Positions 27,167 through 37,040 of a stretch of 64,000 nt of DNA are shown here, one piece after another. The notes under the pieces are model-generated. The model did no database searches. It was not told the DNA's origin and worked only from the letters and a program-made list of their open reading frames with translations. This DNA is from Zelopaecilomyces penicillatus. Taxonomy: Eukaryota > Ascomycota > Sordariomycetes > Hypocreales > Pseudodiploosporaceae. A program made the position numbers and the translations under genes. Numbering within the stretch: the stretch's first letter is position 1; each line of letters begins with the position of its first letter. The stretch is taken from assembly GCA_005765155.1 (NCBI GenBank), contig VCCP01000006.1:2802501-2866500 (forward strand), written 5' to 3'.

Positions 27167-27691
27167 AAATGGCTAAATCTATGTTGACACATGGTGAACA
27201 AATGAACTAGAGTAAATGAAGTTATAATAATTTCATTGGACACAAGTTGACTTGGTCTGGGACGAATTAGTTGCATCATTCAGCAGCTATTGATCTGCAC
27301 ATAGGCAGATATGGCCTGCCACTGTTATAATAGGACGTTATTCTCACTAGATGATTGCTCTAGCTTGGTTTCAGACCGTCGTACACCATAATTCATACAG
27401 GCGTGCGCAATTTGCACTTCTCATATCTATTTTATGAGCTCCATCTATTATAAAATCTGACCTTATTCATGTAGTCATTGATAGCCAGCAGTGCAATTGA
27501 TGAATCATCTCTGACTACCATAAATTCTCCAGTGCAGACTCTACAGTGGTAATTCATATCTATAGGTGATACACAGCACACGGTACAAAATTCCGCCGTT
27601 GCACAGTGGCACTGGCTAAACGATCTACCATGATTCCCAAGCGAAGAAAACAGGTTGAATTCCAATGGTTTGTTGCAAAAGCATTTAACAG
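27167..27691. other. Convergent intergenic region SLA1/TLC
   Basis: A 525-bp spacer between the convergent 3' ends of SLA1 and the TLC gene, probably both 3' UTRs and terminators. On the minus strand 27,432-27,665 is an open frame of 77 codons rich in Cys. It begins with TTG, lacks a good start and resembles nothing I know. I do not call it a gene. Confidence 0.5.
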
Positions 27692-28759
27692 CTACTCACT
27701 CCCAACTCTTTGAGCGATATGTTCCCTGCGGCGCTGGGGCGGGTGTCCTTTGGATACTCCCGATGCAACAGAAGACAAATCAATTTCCACCTCAGTGATC
27801 GATTGCGTATGTGGTCTAAAACGTTTTCGTACAGCATGGACCATCATGAAGAACCAATAGAAGTTGAGACTGTTGAGAGTAAAATTGCTTGCAAAATAGG
27901 AGGCGGCAAGCCACGGCTGCACAGTGGATCCATTAGTTGCGAATGCCATCACAACAGAGCCCCGCGTTGCGTTGGTGGGATGGAAATTGATAGCAGCATA
28001 CACGTCCCGGACCATGCAAATAGAAGAATATGTTCCGTAGATCAGTCGGCAAGAAAAAAAGCTGAAGAGAAGGACACAGCCATTGTAAAGCTGCAAACGA
28101 GAGCCTGTCATATTGATCTTATCCATAAACCAATGTACATTCAAGAATGGTGTGGAAAGCTCCCAGAGAATGAAGACACATCCGTAGTAGTTCAGAAGTG
28201 GGCGCTATGAGACAGTCAGCAAGATGGATAGGTCTATATCAAACATATACATGCAGAATGGAATAGAGATGCATACGAAGCCAAGGGAATATACGATAAG
28301 AGCTGCAACGGCATGGGCAAGTGTACCCAGACCAAAAACGTCAAAATTGAGGCTCGTGACAACCAGATCCCAAACAAAGTACCCGGCCGCAAGTGCTTGA
28401 ATCATTCCCGCTGCTCCGGTGTAGCCCCAAATGCGCTCTTCCCAGTTCATGTTGCTGCGTTCCTTATCAACTAACATTACCCAAATAGCAAGGATGCTAA
28501 CAAGGGTACTCTGGATGAAAGATACAACATGGGCATCCCAATTCAACCTCCTCTTTCGGGATAGCTTTGAGTAATGTTGGGGCATAAGTAAGTTTGAAAT
28601 GATGGGCGAGATTGGCCAGAAGATTATCGTGTAAAATAAAGCAGATATAAGCACTTCGTGGATGTGGAGAGGAAGCGATGGAAAATCGAAACGATCACAC
28701 CAAGGCTGTACCAAGCGGGAGAGCCAGGGGAACGGCGCAAGGAAAAAAGGGTCCTGCAT
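27692..28759 (-). CDS. TLC-domain multi-pass membrane protein (2 exons, 331 aa)
   Basis: Exon 1 is 28,759-28,277 and exon 2 is 28,204-27,692, joined in phase 0 across a 72-nt intron (GTATGC donor, CTGAC branch, CATAG acceptor). The join gives a continuous family-like stretch across SLGF/RPLLNYYG. The protein starts MQDPFFL and has about seven hydrophobic segments (near 33-57, 76-96, 112-137, 143-161, 165-183, 200-222, 250-275). TLC (TRAM-LAG1-CLN8) landmarks include WDLVV, the AHAVAAL helix, STPFLNVHWFMDK and NMTGSRLQLYNG. It fits the fungal TMEM56/TLCD4-like group. The double-His Lag1 motif of ceramide synthases is absent, so ceramide synthase activity is unlikely. A role in membrane lipid homeostasis is possible but unproven. 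A GTGAGT overlaps the stop, so an alternative C-terminal exon cannot be excluded. Confidence 0.87.
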
Positions 28760-29146
28760 CTTGCAATCTTGCAGGGTTTGGAGCGCCTACAGTGAGACTC
28801 TAGTCGGAAATGTGGACAAAATTTGCATCTGGAGAGGAGGTCTTTTGTAGTTCAAATAATAAGCTCGCTAACGAGGCACAGGATGCTTCGGCCAGACAGC
28901 CGAATTGTTGGGGTAGCTCACGTGAGAGGATGGACGTCGGCAGGTCACAAGGGCTCTCCCTCTGATAGAACCATCATGAACTACCTCCTAGCATCGACCG
29001 TGCACTAGCACCCACCTTGATGTCACGAGGTAGCTGTCATGCCATATATGTTTCCAACGAGGCGCTCCCAAGGCGAGGTACACAGGAACACTGCACTCTA
29101 GGCAATCTTATCCAAGCCCCCACGTCCAACCTTCGACAGTCTTGTC
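28760..29146. promoter_or_regulatory. Bidirectional promoter region between TLC and COG8
   Basis: A 387-bp spacer between divergent starts. It contains a palindromic E-box CACGTG at 28,919-28,924, a site type bound by bHLH factors such as Cbf1 or Pho4 in yeasts. No TATA box is clear. Two small plus-strand frames (28,662-28,850 and 28,823-29,008) have no support as genes. Confidence 0.4.
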
Positions 29147-30385
29147 ATGGCTGAAGCTGTGAGGGATCTGCTGAACTCAAGGGGACAAAATGATGCCGAA
29201 ACCTTGATCTATATCACTTATCTGACCGAACACTCAGTTGACTCCTTACGGTCATCTGAGCCACAGGTTCTTACACAAAGGTCCCAGTCATTGCTTCTTG
29301 CAGTCCAAGGGCTCTCCAAACGTTCCCATAAGCCTGTCGTGAACTCAGCTGCGAGTCATGCCTCTCTGCGGCAAGCCCTACCTGTCCTGGCGCGCAGGGC
29401 AGCAGACTTACGCCAATCGGTCCCGCGCCTTGATTCTCAAGCAGATTATTTCTCGGCTACATTTAGCAGGGCTGGGGAGAGCCACGTGATTGCTCGGAGG
29501 AAAGAAACACTGCGTCTCATGCAGAATGCTGAACGACTGGTTGATCTGATGGAGGTGCCACCATTATTGGTAACTGCCATAAATTCCGCGCCTCTTGGGT
29601 TCGCCACAACACTCGACTTGTATTCTCATGTTCGTCGGCTGGCTTCTCTTTATCCCGAGTCAAGCCTGATCTCCTCTATCTTGTCAGAGTCCGATGCTGC
29701 CATTCTCCAGCTGGCATCCGACCTAATCGATACTTTGAAAGCTCCCGGACTCAAGCTCGCTGCAGCGCTTCGCACCGTAGGATGGCTCAAACGCATCCTT
29801 CCTGATCTTGTTATGAGTGCCCCTACTGAGAATGTGCTACCGGCGCTGCATCTAGTATGCCGTTTAACCACCTTATTAACCACACTTAATGCCCTCGAGC
29901 CTCTACGGCAGCTAGCTGATGAAGAGCTATTACGCAAGAAAAAGTCGTCTCAATCGTGGTCTGGTGGTCAACAGACAGAACGCTATCTCAAACGGTTCAT
30001 CGAGGTTTTTCGTGAGCACAGCTTCAACATCGTTTCTGTGTCTAAAAATGTAGGAGCTAGCTTTGTCTCCCCATCTACTATTTTAAAAAATGAGAGCAAT
30101 GACTTTGATGGGTTGCCAATCGCTTTGACGACCTTCCCATTGCACATCGTCAATATGTTACTCGATACGCTATCCGTCTACCTACCGACAGTGAGAGATC
30201 AAGCTTCCCGCGAGAGCATCATCACACAGGTACTTTATTGTGCTGGAAGCCTAGGAAGACTAGGGGCAGATTTTGGTATGTTTTTAGCAATTATTGGCGG
30301 CATTGAATGGGCGAATTTAGTGAAGCGCCATCGACTTCTAGCTGGTCGTCTAGATTCAGTCATTGGCGAACACCAACATCTGTAG
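29147..30385 (+). CDS. COG8: Conserved oligomeric Golgi complex subunit 8 (Dor1 family, 412 aa)
   Basis: A single uninterrupted exon. The protein matches the Dor1/COG8 family along its length. Landmarks are the Leu/Ser-rich N-terminus with YLTEHSVDSLRSSEPQVL (about 25-42), an Arg-rich helix with RRKETLRLMQNAERLVDLME (about 116-135), LYPESSLISSI, LVCRLTTLL followed by LEPLRQLAD, the strongly conserved SGGQQTERYLKRFIEVFREH (about 272-291), and a C-terminal CAGSLGRLGADFGMFL. COG8 belongs to lobe B of the COG tethering complex, which captures retrograde vesicles at the Golgi and so keeps glycosylation enzymes in place. At 412 aa it is shorter than animal and budding-yeast homologues (about 600 aa). 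I judge this to be the usual fungal form, because the final conserved block is present. The ATG at 29,147 opens the first conserved block. Confidence 0.9.
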   Translation: MAEAVRDLLNSRGQNDAETLIYITYLTEHSVDSLRSSEPQVLTQRSQSLLLAVQGLSKRSHKPVVNSAASHASLRQALPVLARRAADLRQSVPRLDSQADYFSATFSRAGESHVIARRKETLRLMQNAERLVDLMEVPPLLVTAINSAPLGFATTLDLYSHVRRLASLYPESSLISSILSESDAAILQLASDLIDTLKAPGLKLAAALRTVGWLKRILPDLVMSAPTENVLPALHLVCRLTTLLTTLNALEPLRQLADEELLRKKKSSQSWSGGQQTERYLKRFIEVFREHSFNIVSVSKNVGASFVSPSTILKNESNDFDGLPIALTTFPLHIVNMLLDTLSVYLPTVRDQASRESIITQVLYCAGSLGRLGADFGMFLAIIGGIEWANLVKRHRLLAGRLDSVIGEHQHL

Positions 30386-30556
30386 CTGCACAAGCGTCAT
30401 TTTAGCGCGCTCTTAAATACTGCTTAATACCGCGCGCTTAAAATATCATTCTCAAAACGCAGTCGCGCTCTAATCTGGCTCATACATAACCCTTGAAAGC
30501 TGTAACTTACGCTTAAAGCCTGATGGCGATGGAAATGGAGATTCGAATTGCCAACG
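30386..30556 (+). promoter_or_regulatory. Short COG8/HEM25 intergenic region with inverted GCGCGC repeats
   Basis: Only 171 bp separate the COG8 stop from the HEM25 ATG in the same direction. TTTAGCGCGC (30,401-30,410) and GCGCGCTTAAA (30,432-30,442) form an inverted pair around a 21-nt spacer. This could be a paired protein-binding site or a hairpin near the COG8 3' end. A short upstream ORF (30,523-30,564) overlaps the HEM25 start codon out of frame. Confidence 0.4.
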
Positions 30557-30564
30557 ATGAATGA
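30523..30564 (+). promoter_or_regulatory. Upstream ORF overlapping the HEM25 start codon
   Basis: A 13-codon frame opening ATGGCGATGGAAATG, with three in-frame ATGs, ends at a TGA that overlaps the HEM25 start region. If the transcript starts upstream of 30,523, ribosomes would meet it before the true start, so it could dampen translation. Transcript start is unknown. Confidence 0.35.
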
Positions 30565-31548
30565 GCAACAGCCCCCACTTCTTGTGCAAGTCAAGCCCGG
30601 TATGCATATGTATATTAATTTCGTTTGAATCACATCTCATGAGAAAGAGTAGCACGACATTTCGTCTCTGGCCTTGCATCTGGTATCGCATCCGCTGCTC
30701 TTTTACAACCACTTGATCTTCTCAAGACGCGTGTCCAGCAGTCTGGTCGTACATCATTGTCCGCCTCGTGGCGGGCGCTAAGAGAGTCTTCTCACCCCAT
30801 TCGAGCTATGTGGAGAGGCACAGTACCTTCTTGCCTGCGAACAGGGTTTGGCTCCGCGTTATATTTCACCTCTCTTAACTCCATTCGTCAACGTGTCCGG
30901 CAAATGGAACTTCTCGACAACCCACTTCAAGCCAACAGCGCCTCATCTGCTCTCCCTACCCTAACCAATACAGCAAATGTCATTTCTGGGGCTGTGGCCA
31001 GAACTTTTGCAGGATTCGTTCTCATGCCCCTTACAGTAATCAAGGTGCGATTTGAAAGCAGTATATATTCATACCCAACCCTATGGTCGGCAGCAAGAAA
31101 TATACAGGCCCATGATGGGGTGCGCGGCTTCTTTTCCGGTTTCGGGGCAACAGCCATGCGAGACGCACCGTATGCCGGCATGTATGTATTGTTTTACGAG
31201 ATGATGAAGTCACGTCTGGGATCCATGGTTTCAATTGGGCAAACACCCGGGGATGAACAATTGAGATTGGCTACATCGGTGGCAAGTTCTGTCAACTTTT
31301 GCTCAGGGATTCTTTCTGGGGCGGTGTGTTCTGCTATCTCGAATCCGATTGATGTCTGTAAGACACGTATACAGTTGCAACCACAGGAATACCGAAACGT
31401 GTTCCAAGCAAGTTACAAGATGTTGATCGAAGATGGGTTTTGGTCTCTATGGGATGGACTAGCGCTGCGTATGAGTCGCAAGGCTCTCAGCTCAGCTCTG
31501 GCTTGGACAATATATGAGGAGCTTATCCGTAGATCCAAATCTGTATAG
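30557..31548 (+). CDS. HEM25: Mitochondrial glycine carrier, SLC25A38/Hem25 family (2 exons, 312 aa)
   Basis: Exon 1 is 30,557-30,599 (43 nt) and exon 2 is 30,653-31,548, split by a 53-nt GT-AG intron. Without the intron the first carrier repeat is headless. With it the protein begins MNEQQPPLLVQVKPARHFV and continues into GLASGIASAALLQPLDLLKT. It has three mitochondrial-carrier repeats with signatures QPLDLLKTR (P34), MPLTVIKVR (P140) and NPIDVCKTR (P246). Replacement of the acidic residue by Thr in the second signature is characteristic of the SLC25A38/Hem25 branch, as is WRGTVPSCLRTGFGSALYF. The family resides in the inner mitochondrial membrane and imports glycine for 5-aminolevulinate synthesis, the first step of haem formation. 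The length is normal for carriers (about 300 aa). An in-frame stop at 30,521-30,523 and no ATG between it and 30,557 fix the start. Confidence 0.9.
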
Positions 31549-31771
31549 TAAATGAAATCAAGTCACAAAAGAGGGTATTATAAGGTAGGTGGAGGGGTTT
31601 GAAAACGGACGTGAAGGGCAGTCGTGGGCGTGGACTAGGAAACCCCTAACGTGTGCTCCAATAGCTTCACTCAGTTGACAACAAGGCATTCGTCACCACA
31701 TAAAGCAGGGCGCAAATTTACTCGTGGACAATAGAAATAAGTATCATGTTTCTCGTAGCCTTTGCACCGTT
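31549..31771. other. Convergent intergenic region HEM25/SR-rich gene
   Basis: A 223-bp spacer between two convergent 3' ends, presumably holding both 3' UTRs. The plus-strand frames starting at 31,724 and 31,746 are antisense shadows of the SR-rich gene's last exon. Confidence 0.5.
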
Positions 31772-33076
31772 TCAGGCCGGACGTGCACCTGCCAAGTACA
31801 TCAGCAGGCCGGGGGATTTACTTCGCTTCCGATCTGCCTTCTTCCGAACCCACTCAAAATCTGTCTCGCGACTATGGTGTTTCTTTTCTTCAACCAAGAG
31901 GCCCTTGTTGCGCTTGTCACGAATGAACTTGGTATGTCTCCAAAATTGATCTTGTTCCCACTCAGGAACCCACCGCTTAACTAAGACATACTCTGGATCC
32001 TGATATACCCTGAATTAGAGATGATTGAAGCTTGAGTTGCATCAACTTGTACTCACCATGTCCAGGTCAAATTCTATTCGAAAAGTCCTCAATGTCTCGA
32101 TTGACAAGTGTTTTCGAGCCATACGGGTGTAGGTAGGCCGATCATCGATACCCAGGGGTGGTACCACGTGCGGTGATGCTGCGACGACTGGCTGAAGAGC
32201 CTCGGGTACTTTCTTTTTCTCAAGAATAGCAGCGATGGCTTTTTCATCAAGTCCAGATTTGATCAGGTCTTCCTGGAGGCGACGTTTATATTCCTTTTCA
32301 TATTCTTCCTTTTGTTTTTTTTCTTTTGTTTTACGCTCTGCCTCCTGCTGTTTATACCGCTCAACCGCTTCAGCAGCCTCCTTGTCGCGTAGTCTCTTCT
32401 CTTCAGCGGCCTCTTCTTCTTCTTTCAGGCGCTTTAAGTCGAGTTCCTTCTTGATCCGCTTCTCTTCTTCTGCACGAGCTTCCCGGTTTTTAATTTCATC
32501 AAGTTCGCGCTTAGCACGCTTCAACTCGGCCTCGTCGCGATATTCTTTAGCGAGACGACGCTCATTCTCGTCATGTGTCTGTGTAAGACGCAGTTGATCC
32601 AGCTCCCTACGAGCCTGCTCTGCCTCCCAATCCTCACGCTTCATATATGAAGTGCGGGAGCGTGATCGGGACCGAGAGTGGGACCGAGAACGAGATTTGT
32701 TACTACGGCGTTGCCGCCGCGAGACCTGCTTGCGGCCCCTGCGGCGGTTGTCGGCATCATCAGAATAGTTGTCTTCATCAGAAGAGTACTCATTATAAAT
32801 CCGATTGTTGATAATGACTGGTTGTGCAGGGACAGGGACAGGGGCAACATGTGGAGAACTTGCACGATAGTCTCTAGATCGGGAGCGTTCGCGAGAGCGC
32901 GCACGCGCGACAACGGTGGTATGCTGCTCAGGAACGAGGTAACCCGGACCAGTTGGCACTCCGTAATATGTGCGAGGCCGGGGGGGGCTTTGCACATAGC
33001 GGACAGGGTGTGGAGAGTGGGCGCGATGCCGCACGTGGATGTCCAGATCGTCGTCGTCATCATAGTAGCTGCTCAT
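31772..33076 (-). CDS. Conserved SR-rich coiled-coil protein of unknown function (2 exons, 415 aa)
   Basis: Exon 1 is 33,076-32,057 (340 codons) and exon 2 is 31,999-31,772 (75 codons plus stop). They are joined in phase 0 across a 57-nt intron with GTGAGT donor and ATCAG acceptor. The N-terminus is acidic (MSSYYDDDDDLDIHV) and followed by a Pro/Arg region. RS dipeptides cluster at about 57-70 and 128-142. Residues 148-285 are a highly charged Glu/Lys/Arg helix, very likely a long coiled coil. The C-terminus is a conserved block (TYTRMARKHLSIETL, then across the splice DPEYVLVKRWVPEWEQ) and ends KRSKSPGLLMYLAGARPA. RS repeats suggest a nuclear or RNA-associated protein, but I recognise no catalytic domain and assign no function. 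Similar architecture is familiar from Pezizomycotina hypothetical proteins. Missing the intron would end the protein four residues after the splice site. Confidence 0.82.
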
Positions 33077-33450
33077 TCTAGCGTCTGCTTTGCTGTATTA
33101 TATATGAATAGTGAAAAGAAAAGATGAGGATAAGATTACAATTTAATGGATGTGTGAGTGAGGCTGAATATGAATCCGCTATCACAGGAGCGGGGGCTTC
33201 ATTTGAGACTACCCACCCTTGTTTTTAAGTCTACAGGTGATCTTGGGGGCGGGCAACGCTGATACAAAACTTATAACTACCTTAGCCTCTCGAATTAATG
33301 TAAGCGCTGCTTACCTCATTGAGTTTCCGAGCAACTTCTTCTCATTTCCGAGATGGGTGGGTTTCCAGTCGTTGATAAGTAGCCAACAGCCAAGTCATTT
33401 TAACAATAATACAGTTTGTATAGGATGAGTAATGTTTCATCCTATAATCT
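33077..33450 (-). promoter_or_regulatory. Upstream region of the SR-rich gene, island edge
   Basis: About 370 bp of near-normal composition between the SR gene start and the AT isochore. A GCGGGGGC stretch around 33,190-33,196 resembles C2H2 zinc-finger targets (CreA-like), but the evidence is weak. The 69-codon plus-strand frame at 33,219 is not supported as a gene. Confidence 0.35.
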
Positions 33451-34749
33451 CAAGGTTGCACAGTATTATAATATATAATAATTATCTAAGCCAGGTTTTA
33501 TATAATCTATTATCTATTAAATTAAGATAAAAAAAAAGTATATTTATACACTTTCTTTATAGATTATATAATATATAATTTAAATATATAGGATTATATT
33601 TATAAATATATTAAAATATATAATAAAAATATTATAGTTATTATTATTAATCTTATAATTATATTAATCTAGTTTAAAATTATATTAAACCCTTATATAA
33701 AATATATAATCTTTTTTAATTTAATTAATAAAAATAAAAAGATAAAGAAAAAACCTTTATCTTTTTTTATTATTATATATTATTTATTATTTATTTAGAA
33801 TTATATTTAATATTATAGATTATAATATCTATTTAAAGCTTTAAAATATTAATTTTTTAATAATATTTAAAGGTATACTTTTTGGTTTTTTTTTATTAAT
33901 ATTATTTCTAGATTATATATTTAATAATATAATAATATAATAATATTTATAAATAAATCTATAATAAAAATGATAAAATCCTAGATAATTTTATATATCT
34001 TTATATATTATAGATTTTCTTAATTTTATAAATTTAATTTTTTTAAGATTTATTAATATTCTTTTTATAAAAAGAGAATATATTATATATAAAAAAGATA
34101 TCTTTATTCTTTTATATAATTTAATACTTTAATATTTAAATAATTTAATTAAATAATTTAATTATTTATTTATTAAATTAGATTATTTAAATTATATCTT
34201 AGATTTCTTTTTATAAATCTGTATTTATTTTTTAATTATTTTATAAATATTTATTTCTATTTTTAAATAAATAAAATTTTAAAATAAAAAGCCTTTTAAA
34301 CTTATAAGCTTTATAATTAATAAAGCTACTTTTAAAATATATATTAATATAATAATTAAATTTATTAAGATTAAATATTCTTAATTATAATATTATATAA
34401 TAGCTTTAAAAGAGATATTATTAAAAATATTATAAATATTATATATATTAATATATTAAAGATTATAATACTTATAGCTTTTAATATATTAAACTTAATA
34501 AAATAAAAAAGTTATAATATTAAATTATAAATATATTAATTAATCTATCAGTTTTAAAAAATTAAATAAGAATATTAAAATCTTATAATATAAGAATTAT
34601 GTTATTAATATTAAGATTAAAAGCATTATTATATAAATCTTAAAAGAATTTAAGATAATTAGATTAAATTAATTTATATAAATAATAATAATAAAAAAGT
34701 ATTAAAAGAGTTTAATATCTTTATAATAATAATAAATTATAAAGATATA
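33451..34749. other. AT-rich isochore edge with a Gypsy fragment
   Basis: RIP-like AT-rich sequence begins within about 50 bp of 33,450. The part around 33,800-34,075 matches 56,745-57,006 in the same orientation and is therefore a minus-strand fragment of the Gypsy family described at 34,750-40,090. A motif of about 75 bp at 34,075-34,150 recurs near 40,790-40,860 and 47,505-47,580. Confidence 0.6.
33800..34075 (-). mobile_element. Gypsy fragment (pol 3' of reverse transcriptase)
   Basis: Shares long blocks such as TTAATAATATAATAATA and ATAAATCTATAATAAAAAT with 56,780-57,010, and in reverse complement with 36,370-36,520. It is a truncated and RIP-mutated piece lying only about 350 bp from the gene-island edge. 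Confidence 0.6.
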
Positions 34750-34925
34750 TATAATACTATTATAAAGTATAATATATAATATATAATTATAATCTTTACT
34801 TATAATATTATAAGCTATTTATCTAGAATATATAAAAATAAATATAAGCTTTAATATTAATATAATTATTAAAATTATTAATTCTTATTTACTTATTATA
34901 AATCCTAAATTAAAATCTCTTTATA
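34750..34925 (+). repeat. 5' LTR of Gypsy element A
   Basis: This 176-bp repeat begins TATAATACTATTATAAAG (original TGTAATACTATTAC would fit) and ends CTCTTTATA. Its partner is at 39,915-40,090. Confidence 0.85.
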
Positions 34926-36147
34926 ATTCTTATACTTTTCTTTATAAATACCTAGGATTTATAATAATTTCAAAAAAATAAATAAAGCAAGGATATAAAT
35001 AATTATTAAATCTATTTAAAGGTATTTTATTAAAGCCTATAAATTAGATAATTTAATTATAAAAACTAAGGGAAACTTTAATTATAAGAAAATATATAGT
35101 ATTTATTCCTAAGCCTATTAAAAAATTATTAAATTATTTAAATTCTAAAAATAAATTAATAAAGATAAGAGATTAATTTAATATAATTAATAAGCTTATA
35201 TAAGCCTAAAAATAACTAGCCTATATATAATAGTAATTTATAAAATAATAATACTTTATAAATACTTATAATATCTATATAAAAAGATATTAATAATTTA
35301 ATAAAAATTAAGATATTTATTAAATTAATTTTTTAAAAAACTTTAAAAAATAAAATTATTTAATTAATTAATCTAAAAAAGGCTTTTAAAAAAAACTAAA
35401 AATCTATAAAAATAATAAAAATAAGATTCTTTTAATTATTAATTAATTAAATAAATAATTAATAAATAATTAATAAATAATTTAATTAATAAATCTAAAT
35501 TAATAATCTATTAATATAATATTAAATTAAAATTATTTCTTAAAATAAATAAATATTTTATTATTAAAATAAAAGAATTATTTATAGGAATTTTACTATA
35601 AATTTTATAAAGTAAAATAAAAGCCTAAGAATACTTTAAATAAGCTATATAATACTATATTATATTATAAATCTTATCTTAAATTAAATCCTATATAATA
35701 AATAATATTTTTCTTTATAAAACTCCTTTTAATAATATAGATTAATTTATAAATTATTAATAAATTATTAATAAATTACTTTAATTTAATATACCTTATA
35801 TATTAATATTAAATAAAAGATATATAAAAAAGAAAAATAAATAATAATAAAATTACTTTAAATAAGTATTTTAAATTAAATATAAAAAAGTATTTTAATC
35901 TAATAAAATAAAATAAAACATAATTAAAGAATAATTAATTAAAAAATAAAATATAATTAAATTATAGGTATCTTTAAACTATTAAATCTAAATTAAAAAA
36001 AGTAATAAATAAAAAACAGCTTTTTATATTTAATATAATTATTATAAATACTTAATAATACTCTTTAGATTAATTAATATATTTATAATATTCTAATATT
36101 ATATATATAATACCTTAAAGGAATTATTTAATATTATTTATATTATA

Positions 36148-36290
36148 TATCTTAATAATTTTTTAATTTTTTTAAAAATCTATAAAAAATATACTTTATA
36201 TATAAAATAAGTTTTATAAAGGCTAAGGGTTATATAATTTTATATAAACCTTAAAAAATATTATTTTTATTAAAAAGAAATAAAGTTTTT
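36148..36290 (+). pseudogene. Degraded Gypsy reverse transcriptase motif C and downstream
   Basis: The frame begins YLNNFLIF and continues with a pattern typical of Gypsy (TLYIK, then LRVI, FYINLKK), interrupted by stops. Both catalytic Asp codons read AAT. A reverse-orientation copy lies near 57,050-57,240. Confidence 0.75.
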
Positions 36291-37002
36291 AAGGTATTTT
36301 CTCTTTATAAAAGAAATATTAATAAATCTAAAAATAATAATAATAATTATAAAATAAAAATAATTAAAAAATATATAAAGATATATAGATTTTTTTAGAA
36401 TTCTATAATCTTTATTATAGATTTATTTATAAATATTTAAATATTATTATATTATTAAATATATTATTTTAAGATAATATTAATAAAAAGAAACCAAGGA
36501 ATATATCTTTAAATAATAATAAAAGATAAGCTTTTTAATACCTTAAATAGATATTTTAAGAAATATCTTTATTAAAATATTTTAATCTATAATATTAAAT
36601 ATAATTTAAAATAAATATTTTAAAATATATAATAATAGGAATAATATTATAATAGGATAATAAGGGTATTTAATATTTAATAATCTTTTAATCCAGAAAA
36701 TTTATTTTTATAAAAATAAATTATAATATATTTAATTAAGAAATATTTATTATAATATATTCTTTTTAATACTAGTAAAGATATATTAATAGATTAATAA
36801 AATAAATAAAAGTTCTATTTAATTATTAAAATCTTTAAGGCTTTATAATATAATTAAAACTATTAAAAAGATAAATATATTAATATATAGCCTTAATATT
36901 TTATAATTTTATTATAAAATATTATTTTAATAAATTAAATCTAATAAATATATTTTTATAATAATTTAATTATTAAAATAAAAAAGCCTTAATTAATTTA
37001 AA

Positions 37003-37035
<33 letters not shown>
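37003..37035. repeat. (ATT)11 microsatellite
   Basis: Eleven ATT units inside Gypsy element A. Confidence 0.9.

Positions 37036-37040
<5 letters not shown>

Noticed and set aside
27432..27665. Cys-rich 77-codon minus-strand frame with CxxCC and HCxxC patterns between SLA1 and TLC.
   Set aside because: It opens with TTG, lies in the shared 3' UTR zone and has no splice sites that join it in frame to the TLC gene. No family resemblance was seen.
27710..28210. Plus-strand 166-codon frame opposite the TLC gene.
   Set aside because: It is the antisense shadow of TLC exon 2. The minus strand gives a recognisable TLC protein with proper splice sites.
32235..33127. Ser/Arg-rich plus-strand frames (120 and 149 codons) opposite the SR-rich gene.
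   Set aside because: They are antisense readings of Glu/Lys/Arg-rich codons, low-complexity with no independent support.
23191..33450. A biosynthetic or effector gene cluster, as often found beside AT-rich isochores.
   Set aside because: All five genes are conserved cellular genes. There is no backbone enzyme, transporter or regulator set, and no small secreted Cys-rich protein.
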